Of a stretch of 64,000 nt of DNA, positions 53,792-63,258 are shown in pieces (within the stretch, counting starts at the first letter, position 1; the number at the start of each line of letters is the position of its first letter). The DNA comes from Alishewanella metallidurans. GTDB taxonomy: Bacteria > Pseudomonadota > Gammaproteobacteria > Enterobacterales > Alteromonadaceae. The notes under the pieces are model-generated. The model was given only the letters and a program-made list of their open reading frames with translations. It made no database searches and was not told the origin of the DNA. The position numbers were made by a program, and so were the translations under genes. Location of the stretch: the NCBI RefSeq assembly GCF_036983985.1, contig NZ_JALAHQ010000003.1, positions 372,001 through 436,000 on the forward strand, given 5' to 3'.

Positions 53792-54703
53792 ATGCGCCAC
53801 TGGCAATTACGTTCGCCCGTCACAGAACAAGAATGGCAAAGTTATTATCATTTGCGCTGGCAAATATTGCGCGCACCATGGCAGCAACCAGTAGGCTCTG
53901 AACAAGATCAGCTAGAGCAAGCAGCTTACCATCTAATGCTAGTGAACAATGCCGGTGTTATTGCTGGCGTGGGACGTTTGCATAAAATAGACAGTGAGAC
54001 AGCTCAAGTCCGTTATATGGCAGTAGCTGATGAGTATCAAGGCAAAGGTGTTGGTAGCCGTATTTTAGCTGGATTAGAAGCGCAAGCGGTGCTGTGGCAG
54101 TGTCAGCGCGTGCAGCTAAACGCGAGGGAAACCGCGCTAGCATTTTATAAAAATTATGGTTATAAATTAATTGCGCCAGCACCCGAACAGTTCGGGATAG
54201 CGCATTCAGTGATGCATAAATTGGTCTGTTTAACTAACAGTGCACAGCATCAGCTATGGTGCCATCAGCTTAACGATACTTGGCAAAGGACCATTCCACT
54301 AAGCCAACATATGCAGCTAACCATAGCTAGTTTTAACGGTAATGAGCTGCGCTGCAATGCGCCTCTAGCGCCTAATATTAATTTACATCACACCATGTTT
54401 GCCGGCAGTATTTACGCTTTGGCCACGCTTACCGGTTGGGGCATGTTGTACTTGCAACTGCAAGCACTAGGTTTGCAGGGCGACCAAGTATTAGCTGAAG
54501 GCACAATAAAGTACTTTAAACCGGTAGCCGAACTGCCGCAGGCGCGTTGTGTATTACAAAACTGCATTGGTGATCTTAACCCGTTGTCTGAAGGACAAAA
54601 AGTGCTGCAGAAAATTAAGGTGGCTATTTATTCAGCTGATAAGCTCGCTGCTGAGTTTACTGGCCGCTATGCTGTGTTACCGGTTAAAGGAACGGTAAAG
54701 TGA
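53792..54703 (+). CDS. fabY: Bifunctional GNAT acetyltransferase / hotdog thioesterase-like protein FabY (YiiD)
   Basis: 303 residues in two parts. The N-terminal GNAT domain (1-145) has the acetyl-CoA loop DEYQGKGVGSRIL. The C-terminal hotdog domain (about 155-300) has LHHTMFAGSIYALATLTGW. In E. coli YiiD/FabY can start fatty acid synthesis as an acetoacetyl-ACP synthase by activity attributed to this protein. Order after dtd matches E. coli. It overlaps the next gene by 4 bases. Confidence 0.9.
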   Translation: MRHWQLRSPVTEQEWQSYYHLRWQILRAPWQQPVGSEQDQLEQAAYHLMLVNNAGVIAGVGRLHKIDSETAQVRYMAVADEYQGKGVGSRILAGLEAQAVLWQCQRVQLNARETALAFYKNYGYKLIAPAPEQFGIAHSVMHKLVCLTNSAQHQLWCHQLNDTWQRTIPLSQHMQLTIASFNGNELRCNAPLAPNINLHHTMFAGSIYALATLTGWGMLYLQLQALGLQGDQVLAEGTIKYFKPVAELPQARCVLQNCIGDLNPLSEGQKVLQKIKVAIYSADKLAAEFTGRYAVLPVKGTVK

Positions 54704-55506
54704 AAATTGTTATTGTTGGTTATGGCTGGTTAGGGCAACAGTTAGCAGTAGCACTGTGTGCTGATGGACATCAATTAGTTGTCACTAGACGAAACGCACA
54801 ATCGCTGGTTAATTTGCCGGCCGGTGTCAAAGGGCTGGTACTCGATTTAAACCTGCAAGACAATTGCCCTGAAAATGTAGCAGACGCATTTAGTAATGCA
54901 GTGGTGATCTGTGCGATAGCGCCGGGGCAGCAGTCGGGCACAAATAGTTATGTTAAGTCACTGCAGCAGCTGAACAGTATTATTACTAAAGCAGGCAGCA
55001 AAGCGCTGATCCACTTTAGCTCGACCGGGATTTATCAAGGCTTAGATGGTAATGTTGATGAAAACAGTCTTTTATTAGAATCTTTGCCTAGAGTGCAGTT
55101 GCTTGTTGCTGGAGAAAAAGCTTTACAGCAATTTCCGCGCTGTATCACATTACGTTTAGCCGGTTTGATGGGCCCTGGGCGTCATCCTGGCCGTTTTGTT
55201 GCCAATAAAACCTTACCCGATCCTAACGGATTAATAAATATGGTTCACGCTGTTGATATTATTGGCGCAGTGCAATCTATTTTACCAACAGAGCATTGGC
55301 AATCCGCAATCTATAATCTTAGTTGTCCGGTAAAACTATCACGGCGAGACTTTTATCAGCGTGCTACCGATCTGGCCGGTACGCAAGTTCAGTTTGTGCC
55401 AGAAACGTTGTCACAACGTTATGTAAACTCGCAAAAATTTATTACCCAGTATAACTTTCAATATCGCTTTATATCAGCTGGTGACGCATTAGCTTACTGC
55501 TTTTGA
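54700..55506 (+). CDS. NAD-dependent epimerase/dehydratase family protein (YeeZ-like)
   Basis: 268 residues, extended-SDR Rossmann fold: the nucleotide loop GYGWLGQQLA is at 7-16. HFSSTGIYQG replaces the standard YxxxK catalytic context, and the DENSL / LAGLMGPGRHPGRF segments resemble E. coli YeeZ. Such atypical members often lack the canonical tyrosine, so substrate and activity are unknown. Overlaps fabY by 4 bases. Confidence 0.8.
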   Translation: MKIVIVGYGWLGQQLAVALCADGHQLVVTRRNAQSLVNLPAGVKGLVLDLNLQDNCPENVADAFSNAVVICAIAPGQQSGTNSYVKSLQQLNSIITKAGSKALIHFSSTGIYQGLDGNVDENSLLLESLPRVQLLVAGEKALQQFPRCITLRLAGLMGPGRHPGRFVANKTLPDPNGLINMVHAVDIIGAVQSILPTEHWQSAIYNLSCPVKLSRRDFYQRATDLAGTQVQFVPETLSQRYVNSQKFITQYNFQYRFISAGDALAYCF

Positions 55507-55616
55507 TGCATATCTAACCAATTTTTACCTTTATAAGGTATTTATCAGTTTGTTATTAAGAATTTGTTCTTGTTAGCGCTTAATCTGCACTTCAGCACTT
55601 TAGCGTTGAGGGTGTA

Positions 55617-56234
55617 ATGAACAATAAATGGTTGTTGGTGTCGTCTGTTAGTACTGTGTTAGGTATTGCCGCCGGTGCCGTATATTTATTATTTGCTGAG
55701 CATTCATTGTTATTAAGTAGCAATAACTGGGTGTTATCCGCATTTTGGTCTGCGTTTATGCTGTGGGTGTTTGTGTTAATGTTTATTGCTGCGTTAGTGT
55801 TTAATGTTATGGCATTTTTTGAGTTAGACCAACAACACAAAATAAACGGTTTAGCTTGGCCGTTGCGCCGTTTTTTATCAACGGTAAATAAACAGCAACA
55901 GTTTATGCAACATGCGGAAGATTTTCTTTTACAACAGGGCAAGTTATTTTCGTCTGCTAAAGTAAGCACTGAATATAAATGCTTACAAGGTAACGGGACT
56001 GAGAAGTTAGTGTATTTCCAGCATCAAGAGCAATTGGTAGACATTAATCATATTAGAGCCTTGTTTCAGCAGATGCTTGCGGCTGATATCAAAATGGGTA
56101 TAGCAGTAAGCTACTTGGGCTTTAGTAACCAGGCCCGAATTTTTGCACGCGAAGCAAATATTGAATTGTTAGATGTAAAGCGTTTAAAAAAGCAGCAAAA
56201 GCAGGATAAAGCCCAACAATTTGCGCTAGTTTAG
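55617..56234 (+). CDS. Membrane protein with Mrr-like (restriction endonuclease-like) domain
   Basis: 205 residues. Two membrane helices (about 5-26 and 40-65), then a cytoplasmic domain from about 95. The stretch KLVYFQHQ-(10)-HIRALFQQMLA and GIAVSYLGFSNQARIFAREANIELLD follows the pattern of Mrr-type PD-(D/E)xK nucleases (QxK, a helix, then a GGFT..A...A....I.LID motif). The catalytic lysine position is Gln137 (QHQ for QxK), so nuclease activity is unlikely. A basic C-tail KRLKKQQKQDK ends it. No known function. Confidence 0.6.
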   Translation: MNNKWLLVSSVSTVLGIAAGAVYLLFAEHSLLLSSNNWVLSAFWSAFMLWVFVLMFIAALVFNVMAFFELDQQHKINGLAWPLRRFLSTVNKQQQFMQHAEDFLLQQGKLFSSAKVSTEYKCLQGNGTEKLVYFQHQEQLVDINHIRALFQQMLAADIKMGIAVSYLGFSNQARIFAREANIELLDVKRLKKQQKQDKAQQFALV

Positions 56235-56332
56235 TATTGATATCACTTTTTCATCGGGTTTTTTTTCGCATCTTTGGCAATATGACTGCGAAAGGAAATA
56301 ATAAAAACATAGGGATATAATGCTTCCTGCCT

Positions 56333-56356
56333 AGCTGGACAACGTCCAGCTTTTTT
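56333..56356 (+). terminator. Terminator after the Mrr-like gene
   Basis: Perfect 8-bp stem AGCTGGAC/GTCCAGCT with a 3-base loop, then TTTTT. It is nested inside a larger inverted repeat (56322-56331 with 56379-56388) and next to a hairpin at 56377-56391 that lies just after hutH on the minus strand. Confidence 0.88.
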
Positions 56357-56399
56357 CTTAGTGTAGAATGATTTCAGCGGCAGGAAGCCGCTTTATAAT

Positions 56400-57935
56400 T
56401 TAGAAACTACACAGTAGATTTACAGGAATAAGACCATTTAGCTGGCGTTGACGCAATAGCTCAGCACTTTTCTCGATATCTGGTGCAAAGTAACGGTCTT
56501 GACCATAAAAACTCACTTGCTCGCGTAACCAACCTTTTGCCTGCTCAATTGCCACGGTTGATTTTAACGGTGCTCTAAAGTCTAAACCTTGAGCTGCCGC
56601 TAAATATTCTACCGCTAATACGCCGGTGGTGTTTTCAGCCATATCAGCTAAACGACGAGCGGCGAAAGTGGCCATTGACACATGATCTTCTTGGTTAGCT
56701 GAGGTAGGTAAGCTATCAACTGACGCTGGGTGAGCCAGTGATTTATTCTCCGATGCTAAGGCTGCAGCTGTAACCTGCGCAATCATAAAACCGCTATTTA
56801 CACCGCCATTAGGTACTAAAAATGCTGGTAACTTGCTTAAAGTAGCATCAATTAATAGCGCCATACGACGTTCTGATATTGAGCCAATTTCTGCAATAGC
56901 TAACGCTAAGTTATCAGCCGCCATCGCGACAGGCTCGGCGTGGAAATTACCGCCAGACAGAATATCGCCATCATCAGCGAACACTAAGGGGTTATCGGTG
57001 ACACCGTTAGCTTCAACTTCTAACACGGCCGCCGCGTGGCGAATTTGTGTTAAACAAGCGCCCATTACTTGTGGTTGGCAGCGCAAGCTGTATGGGTCTT
57101 GTACTTTTTCACAATTTTGATGTGCTTCACCAATTTCAGAGCTCTTGCCCAGCAAGTGACGATAAATTGTACCCGCGTCAATTTGACCGCGCTGGCCCCG
57201 TGCTTGGTGAATACGATCATCAAACGGTGAGCGACTGCCCATGGCCGCTTCAACACTCATGGCGCCAATAACACAGCCAGCCGCAAATAAGTCTTCAGCT
57301 CTAAATAGCCCTTCTAAAGCAAAGGCGGTAGAAGCCTGAGTACCGTTTAACAGTGCAAGGCCTTCTTTGGCTGCTAAAGTAATAGGCTGCATATCGGCTA
57401 GTGCTAAACCTTCTACCGCATCGTAAATTTGACCTTTGTAGCTAACTTCGCCCTCGCCAATTAGTGGCAACACCATATGTGATAATGGCGCTAAATCGCC
57501 TGATGCACCCACAGAGCCTTTTTTCGGAATGCAGGGATAGACCTCGGCATTAACTAGCTTAATTAACGCGTTAATTACCGATAAACGAATGCCAGAAAAA
57601 CCGCGGGCTAATGAGTTAATTTTCAGCACCATTAATAGACGCACCGTGCTGTCATCCATTATCTCGCCAAAACCTGCCGCGTGCGATAACACAATAGAGC
57701 GCTGCAACAGTTCTAGCTCTTCATTTTTAATTCGCGTGCTGGCTAGCAAACCAAAACCCGTGTTAATGCCATACACCACGCGGTTTTGTTTGATAATGTC
57801 GGCTACGCAAGCCGCTGATTTCTCAATGCCGGCGACTGCAGAGTCGTCTAATGTCAGCGTCACTGGGCCTTGTTGCACTTGACGTAATTGCGCCAATGTT
57901 AGGCTGCCAGGAACTAAATTCAGTTTAAAGCTCAT
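56400..57935 (-). CDS. hutH: Histidine ammonia-lyase
   Basis: First step of histidine catabolism: histidine to urocanate plus ammonia. It is 511 residues. The MIO cofactor forms from Ala144-Ser145-Gly146 in GSVGASGDLAPL. YGINTGFG (Tyr loop), the NGTQAS segment and SLPTSANQEDHVSM are typical. Starts 4 bases after hutU; last gene of hutC-hutU-hutH. Confidence 0.98.
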   Translation of the reverse strand: MSFKLNLVPGSLTLAQLRQVQQGPVTLTLDDSAVAGIEKSAACVADIIKQNRVVYGINTGFGLLASTRIKNEELELLQRSIVLSHAAGFGEIMDDSTVRLLMVLKINSLARGFSGIRLSVINALIKLVNAEVYPCIPKKGSVGASGDLAPLSHMVLPLIGEGEVSYKGQIYDAVEGLALADMQPITLAAKEGLALLNGTQASTAFALEGLFRAEDLFAAGCVIGAMSVEAAMGSRSPFDDRIHQARGQRGQIDAGTIYRHLLGKSSEIGEAHQNCEKVQDPYSLRCQPQVMGACLTQIRHAAAVLEVEANGVTDNPLVFADDGDILSGGNFHAEPVAMAADNLALAIAEIGSISERRMALLIDATLSKLPAFLVPNGGVNSGFMIAQVTAAALASENKSLAHPASVDSLPTSANQEDHVSMATFAARRLADMAENTTGVLAVEYLAAAQGLDFRAPLKSTVAIEQAKGWLREQVSFYGQDRYFAPDIEKSAELLRQRQLNGLIPVNLLCSF

Positions 57936-57939
57936 GTTG

Positions 57940-59613
57940 TTACTCCGTAACCATAGGTAAATCTAAACCCTGTGCTTTGGCACAGTCGGTAGCAATATCG
58001 TAACCCGCGTCGGCATGGCGCATCACGCCAGTTCCAGGGTCGTTCCATAATACGCGGCCTAAGCGCGCTGCTGCGGCATCGGTGCCGTCGGCAACAATGA
58101 CTACACCGCTATGCTGGCTGTACCCCATACCAACACCACCACCGTGATGCAGCGATACCCAAGTTGCACCGCCAGCGGTATTTAATAAAGCATTTAGCAG
58201 CGGCCAATCTGATACCGCGTCTGAGCCGTCAAGCATGGCTTCAGTTTCACGGTTAGGGCTAGCAACCGAGCCAGAATCTAGGTGATCGCGGCCAATAACT
58301 ACGGGTGCTGATAGCTCGCCATTTTTTACCATCTCGTTAAATGCTAAAGCGATACGCGCGCGATCTTTTAAACCAATCCAGCAAATACGTGCTGGTAAGC
58401 CTTGAAATTGAATACGCTCACGAGCCATATCTAGCCAGTTATGCAAATGTGGATTGTCTGGAATTAGCTCTTTAACTTTGGCGTCAGTTTTATAAATATC
58501 TTCAGGATCGCCCGACAGCGCAACCCAACGAAACGGGCCTATGCCTTGGCAAAATAATGGCCGAATATACGCCGGTACAAAACCTGGGAAATCAAAGGCA
58601 TTTGCTACGCCTTCATCTTGTGCCATTTGGCGAATATTGTTGCCATAGTCAGTGGCTACTGCTCCGCGCTGCTGCATAGTTAAAATGGCTTGAACTTGCA
58701 CCGCCATTGACTGCTTAGCTGCTTTTACTACGCCAGCTTCATCAGTTTTACGCTGTTCGGCTGCATGCGTCATAGTCCAGCCTTGTGGTAAGTAACCATT
58801 TAACGGGTCGTGGGCAGAAGTTTGATCGGTAACTACATCTGGCGTTATGCCCCGTTTTACCAGTTCAGAAAACACATCTGCAGCGTTAGCCAGTAAGCCA
58901 ATTGAGGTAGGCTTTCCGTCTTTTTTTGCCTGCTCTAGCATGGCTAGTGCTTCATCAAGCGATAGTGCTTTTTTATCTACGTAACGCGTTTTTAAGCGAA
59001 AATCGATACGGCTTTCGTCAACTTCGCAGGCAATCATATTAAAGCCAGCCATAGTTGCTGCTAGTGGCTGCGCGCCACCCATGCCACCTAAACCACCGGT
59101 TAATACCCATTTATTGCTGGCATTGCCAGAAAAGTGCTGATTAGCAATGGCAACGAAGGTTTCGTAGGTGCCTTGAACAATGCCTTGGGTACCGATATAG
59201 ATCCAAGAACCTGCGGTCATCTGGCCGTACATCATTAGGCCTTTGCGGTCTAGTTCGTTAAAGTGTTGCCAGTTAGCCCACGCCGGTACTAAATTTGAGT
59301 TGGCAATTAGCACGCGTGGCGCATCAGGATGAGTTGGGAACACACCAACCGGTTTGCCGCTTTGCACTAATAAGGTTTGGTTATCTTCTAAACGGTTAAG
59401 CACCTCGACTATTTTGTCATAGCACTGCCAATTACGCGCAGCACGGCCAATACCACCATATACCACTAGTGCTTGCGGATGTTCAGCTACTTCAGGGTCT
59501 AAGTTATTCATTAGCATGCGTTTAGCGGCTTCGGTTTGCCAGCTTTTCGCTGTTATGGTGTTACCGCGATCAGCACGGATCACCCGGCTGTTATCAATAC
59601 GTGGGTCTGTCAT
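57940..59613 (-). CDS. hutU: Urocanate hydratase
   Basis: Adds water to urocanate using tightly bound NAD+ as electrophile, giving imidazolone propionate. It is 557 residues. The NAD-binding LTGGLGGMGGAQ is near 171-182; the catalytic cysteine is in PARICWIGLKDR near 410. SLHHGGGVGMGYSQHSG is also diagnostic. Its ATG shares a base with the hutC stop (TAATG). Confidence 0.98.
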   Translation of the reverse strand: MTDPRIDNSRVIRADRGNTITAKSWQTEAAKRMLMNNLDPEVAEHPQALVVYGGIGRAARNWQCYDKIVEVLNRLEDNQTLLVQSGKPVGVFPTHPDAPRVLIANSNLVPAWANWQHFNELDRKGLMMYGQMTAGSWIYIGTQGIVQGTYETFVAIANQHFSGNASNKWVLTGGLGGMGGAQPLAATMAGFNMIACEVDESRIDFRLKTRYVDKKALSLDEALAMLEQAKKDGKPTSIGLLANAADVFSELVKRGITPDVVTDQTSAHDPLNGYLPQGWTMTHAAEQRKTDEAGVVKAAKQSMAVQVQAILTMQQRGAVATDYGNNIRQMAQDEGVANAFDFPGFVPAYIRPLFCQGIGPFRWVALSGDPEDIYKTDAKVKELIPDNPHLHNWLDMARERIQFQGLPARICWIGLKDRARIALAFNEMVKNGELSAPVVIGRDHLDSGSVASPNRETEAMLDGSDAVSDWPLLNALLNTAGGATWVSLHHGGGVGMGYSQHSGVVIVADGTDAAAARLGRVLWNDPGTGVMRHADAGYDIATDCAKAQGLDLPMVTE

Positions 59614-60341
59614 TAGATCACTCCCTTGTTGGTCGCAAAAGAAAAATTAAGATGGCCGCCTAAACGATAGCGGCTACCTGGTGAAGTTAAGTACGCCAAG
59701 CTAACTGCGCCTTCTCGGCTGAAAGTGCGTCGCGTTAGACGCAGGCAGGGTTCAGGCTTTTTTAACGTTAAATGTTTACAGGTAAAGTCATCCGGCCAAA
59801 TGGCTTCAACCGTGTGCTCAGCTTCGGTGAGCGGCGCAATAAAGCTAAGATATTGGTGTGGTGTTTGTTGATTAAAATCTTGCTGTACATAGCCTGGCAC
59901 TAAATGCGGGCTAACGTAACGTGCTTCCAGTTGCAACGGCTGATTGTTTTCTAAGTGCACAATTAAAGAGAAATACACCGGTTCGTTACGTTTTAGCCCT
60001 AGTGCTGTAGCAATAACAGCCGGGCAGGGCAGCTCAGTAAGCTGCAATAAACGCGCGTTGTAGGCATGGCCACGGCTATGAATTTCATCGGCAATATTGC
60101 GAATTTCTAATAGTGAAGACTGAGATTTTAGCGCTGCAACAAAGCTGCCTACGCCTTGAGTACGATACAAAATCCCTTGCTCGGTTAGCTCTTGCAAAGC
60201 ACGACGTGCAGTCATTCTGCTAACACTGAACTGCTCGGCTAACTCATTTTCTGATGGCACTCTGCTGTGCTCAGGCCAAGCAGCAATTTCAATTTGGCTT
60301 AGCATGTATTCTTTAATTTCAGCAAACTTAGCAATAGCCAT
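59613..60341 (-). CDS. hutC: Histidine utilization repressor HutC (GntR family)
   Basis: 242 residues. N-terminal winged helix (WPEHSRVPSENELAEQFSVS, MTARRALQELTEQGILYR) and a C-terminal UTRA effector domain, which in the family binds urocanate. It heads its own operon with hutU and hutH, so repression would be autogenous. The palindrome TTGTATATACAA is placed to serve both hutC and divergent hutI. GGAGG-like bases precede the ATG. Confidence 0.96.
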   Translation of the reverse strand: MAIAKFAEIKEYMLSQIEIAAWPEHSRVPSENELAEQFSVSRMTARRALQELTEQGILYRTQGVGSFVAALKSQSSLLEIRNIADEIHSRGHAYNARLLQLTELPCPAVIATALGLKRNEPVYFSLIVHLENNQPLQLEARYVSPHLVPGYVQQDFNQQTPHQYLSFIAPLTEAEHTVEAIWPDDFTCKHLTLKKPEPCLRLTRRTFSREGAVSLAYLTSPGSRYRLGGHLNFSFATNKGVI

Positions 60342-60382
60342 GATTCCTCCAACTAGACTATATAAAAAATAAGCTAGTTTGG

Positions 60383-60394
60383 TTGTATATACAA
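60383..60394. promoter_or_regulatory. Probable HutC operator
   Basis: Perfect palindrome TTGTATATACAA between divergent hutC and hutI; it agrees with the TGTA-N2-TACA type HutC sites known from Pseudomonas. It overlaps a possible hutI -35 (TTGTAT) with TAAAAT 16 bases downstream (60405-60410). A looser inverted repeat AACTAG/CTAGTT (60351/60374) lies on the hutC side. Confidence 0.75.
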
Positions 60395-60439
60395 GCTGTT
60401 GGTGTAAAATTACTGAAAATAACGCAACAGGAGTAGGCT

Positions 60440-61666
60440 ATGCAGCAGTTTGATGCTATCTGGGTTAATGCCAATATTGCCACTATGACTGACAATGGTG
60501 CAGCTTATGGTGCTATTAATAATGGGGCGCTAGCGGTAAAAGACGGTGTTATTGCTTATATTGGTAACCAAGCAGGATTGCCGGCATTCGATGCCTCATC
60601 TACGCTGTTGTATGACGCCGGCGAACAGTGGTTGTTACCCGGCTTTATTGATTGTCATACACATTTAGTTTATGCCGGCAACCGTGCTAATGAATTTGAA
60701 ATGCGTTTAAACGGCGCGAGTTATCAAGATATCGCTGCCGCAGGTGGTGGTATTAAATCTACTGTCGCAGCAACTCGGGCGGCCAGTCATCAACAGCTAT
60801 TGGCACTAGCAGAAGCGAGATTAAACGCGTTATTAGCCCAAGGTGTAACTACAGTTGAAATTAAGTCTGGCTATGGCTTAGACTTAGTATCAGAGCAAAA
60901 AATTCTGCAAGTGGCTGCTGATCTAAATAAGCAGCATGCTATTTCAATACAAAAAACGTTTTTAGGTGCACATGCCTTACCGGTTGAATTTGCTGATAAC
61001 GCCGATGGCTATATTGATGCGGTATGTAAAATGTTACCGGTATTAAAGCAGCTGCAATTAATTGATGCGGTAGATGTGTTTTGCGAAGGGATTGGTTTTT
61101 CTATTGCCCAATGTAGGAAAGTATTCCAACACGCATCGGCATTAAGTTTACCGGTTAAAGCTCACGCTGAGCAATTGTCTAATTTAGGTGGTAGTGCTTT
61201 AGTCGCCGAGTTTAGCGGCTTATCGGCAGATCATATTGAGTTTTTAGACGAAGCCGGTGTTGCCGCGATGGCTCAAGCGGGCACGGTAGCGGTGTTGTTA
61301 CCGGGTGCATTTTATTTTTTACGCGAAACTCAGCAACCACCAATAGCTTTATTACGCCAATACAAGGTACCAATGGCAATAGCTACGGATTTAAACCCCG
61401 GCACCTCACCACTGTGTTCGTTGCCACTGATGTTGAATATGGCTTGCACATTATTTAGGTTAACACCAGAAGAAGCCATACTGGGCGTGACACGACATGC
61501 CGCTGCCGCCTTAGGTTTGGCTGATCGCGGCACCTTAGCGGTAGGGCAGCGCGCCGACTTTGCATGTTATGCTATTAGCCAACCGGCTGAGCTTTGCTAC
61601 CAATTTGGTGTTAACCCACTTAAGCAGCTGATTATTAATGGTAAAGAAATAAATCATCATTTGTAA
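60440..61666 (+). CDS. hutI: Imidazolonepropionase
   Basis: Hydrolyses imidazolone propionate to N-formimino-glutamate, step three of histidine breakdown. It is 408 residues, amidohydrolase fold. Metal ligands His73 and His75 are in DCHTHLVYAG; VEIKSGYGLD, LGAHALP, KAHAEQLS and ATDLNPGTSP complete the site. ACAGGAG precedes the ATG. Divergent from hutC under a shared operator. Confidence 0.98.
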   Translation: MQQFDAIWVNANIATMTDNGAAYGAINNGALAVKDGVIAYIGNQAGLPAFDASSTLLYDAGEQWLLPGFIDCHTHLVYAGNRANEFEMRLNGASYQDIAAAGGGIKSTVAATRAASHQQLLALAEARLNALLAQGVTTVEIKSGYGLDLVSEQKILQVAADLNKQHAISIQKTFLGAHALPVEFADNADGYIDAVCKMLPVLKQLQLIDAVDVFCEGIGFSIAQCRKVFQHASALSLPVKAHAEQLSNLGGSALVAEFSGLSADHIEFLDEAGVAAMAQAGTVAVLLPGAFYFLRETQQPPIALLRQYKVPMAIATDLNPGTSPLCSLPLMLNMACTLFRLTPEEAILGVTRHAAAALGLADRGTLAVGQRADFACYAISQPAELCYQFGVNPLKQLIINGKEINHHL

Positions 61667-61728
61667 TCTGCTTTACAACAGGTTAATTTAGCTTAAGCTA
61701 ATAACTTTAATTATGCTGGAGTGCAGCA

Positions 61729-63258
61729 GTGTCGTTTCGTCTGTATGGTATAGCACTATTTAGCACCCCTTTAGCGGCGCAAACCGAAGGCTCGCCGCTA
61801 CCTGTTATTAGCTTGCTTAGCGGCTTGTTGCTTTTAAGCTTTATTTATCTTATTAAATTACAGTTCGATTTACATAAGCAAAAAAAGTTTAACCACACTG
61901 CACAGCAAAGTAGTTTAGGTTTTTATGCCTTACATGATGATATTAGTGGTTTTCCCAATAAGTTTTTTTTACAGCAACAGTTAGATGAGTTGTTGCAACG
62001 TAAGCCTGAGCAACAATTTTCCCTGTTATTAATTAAAATATATCAGTTTGAGAAAATTAATCAGCTGCTTGGCCACGCTAATAGCAACCTTATTTTGGCG
62101 CAAATTGCCCAGCGTATTAATGACCAACTTAAAACGGTAGACGATGCGCTAAGCTTTGAGTTTCGTCAGCAAGTTCCTGTGCGGTTGTGTCATCTTGGTG
62201 GTGTCGATTTTGCTGTATGGATAAGCCGCAGTAACCATCAAAATTTAGCGGAATTTGTCGCCGACAATTTAGAGAAAAACATTCCTGAAGCAATGATAGT
62301 TCACGGCTGTATCGTCGATTACAAGCTGCACTCGGGTATTGCTCATTATCCTGAGCACAGCACTGAGTTTAGCGAGCTACTAGATCGGGCTTACTTGGCA
62401 TTACAAAACCACACAATGTTGCCCGGCCATAGTCAGGTTTTTAGCGCGCAAATGCTTAATTATTCTAAAGATAAACTGACGTTAATGGCGCAGTTACGCC
62501 AAGCTATTACCGATCAGCAATTAAGCTTATATGTACAACCTCAGGTTGATATGCGCACTAAAGAGGTATTAGCGGCTGAAGTTTATGTGCGTTGGCGCCA
62601 TCCTATTCGCGGTTTAATGGCTCCGAGTAGCTTTTTAGCGTTAGCCGAAGAAGCCGGCGTAATTTATCCATTAACACAGTGGGTATTAAACGAAGCCATT
62701 GCGATGATCGCAACCTTAGACAAAGCTGGCTTAGTTAGCAAAATAGCGGTAAATATTTCTAGCCAGGATTTATTGAATGATGAATTAGTAGATAGCCTAG
62801 AGCTGTTATTTGCCCAGCATAACGTGAAACCAAAGTTATTGGTTTTAGAAATAACCGAAGGTGCGTTCGCCGCAGAGCCTGAGACGTCACTGAGTATGAT
62901 GCGGCGTCTTCATCAATTGGGTGTGGGCTTGGCACTAGATGATTTTGGTACTGGCTTATCGTCTTTAGCCTATTTACGCAAATTGCCGGTACAGCAAGTA
63001 AAGGTAGATTGCTCATTTATTAATGATTTACACAAGTCTGATACGCAATCAGCAATTACCAGTGCGCTTATTGATATGGCGCGTAACCTCGATATTGGCG
63101 TTATCGCAAAAGGCGTTGAAGAAATAGACGTAGAACAAAAACTGCTGCGTATTGGCTGTAACCGAGGCCAAGGTTTTTTATACTCTCGGCCGTTTGAATT
63201 AAGCGGCTTTGTGGTGTGGTTAAAGCAGTGGCAAAAGAACCATGTTATAACGCAATAG
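61729..63258 (+). CDS. GGDEF-EAL protein with altered motifs
   Basis: 509 residues, GTG start with GGAG 7 bases upstream. A signal-like or membrane segment (about 20-45), then a GGDEF domain reading GGVDF (degenerate) and an EAL domain. EAL motifs are AEVYVRW for EALLRW, NISSQD, EITEGA, intact LDDFGTGLSS, KVDCSF, and AKGVEE for AEGVE. Phosphodiesterase activity is possible but not assured. It sits between hutI and the convergent formimidoylglutamase gene, whose end it overlaps by 14 bases. Confidence 0.85.
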   Translation: MSFRLYGIALFSTPLAAQTEGSPLPVISLLSGLLLLSFIYLIKLQFDLHKQKKFNHTAQQSSLGFYALHDDISGFPNKFFLQQQLDELLQRKPEQQFSLLLIKIYQFEKINQLLGHANSNLILAQIAQRINDQLKTVDDALSFEFRQQVPVRLCHLGGVDFAVWISRSNHQNLAEFVADNLEKNIPEAMIVHGCIVDYKLHSGIAHYPEHSTEFSELLDRAYLALQNHTMLPGHSQVFSAQMLNYSKDKLTLMAQLRQAITDQQLSLYVQPQVDMRTKEVLAAEVYVRWRHPIRGLMAPSSFLALAEEAGVIYPLTQWVLNEAIAMIATLDKAGLVSKIAVNISSQDLLNDELVDSLELLFAQHNVKPKLLVLEITEGAFAAEPETSLSMMRRLHQLGVGLALDDFGTGLSSLAYLRKLPVQQVKVDCSFINDLHKSDTQSAITSALIDMARNLDIGVIAKGVEEIDVEQKLLRIGCNRGQGFLYSRPFELSGFVVWLKQWQKNHVITQ

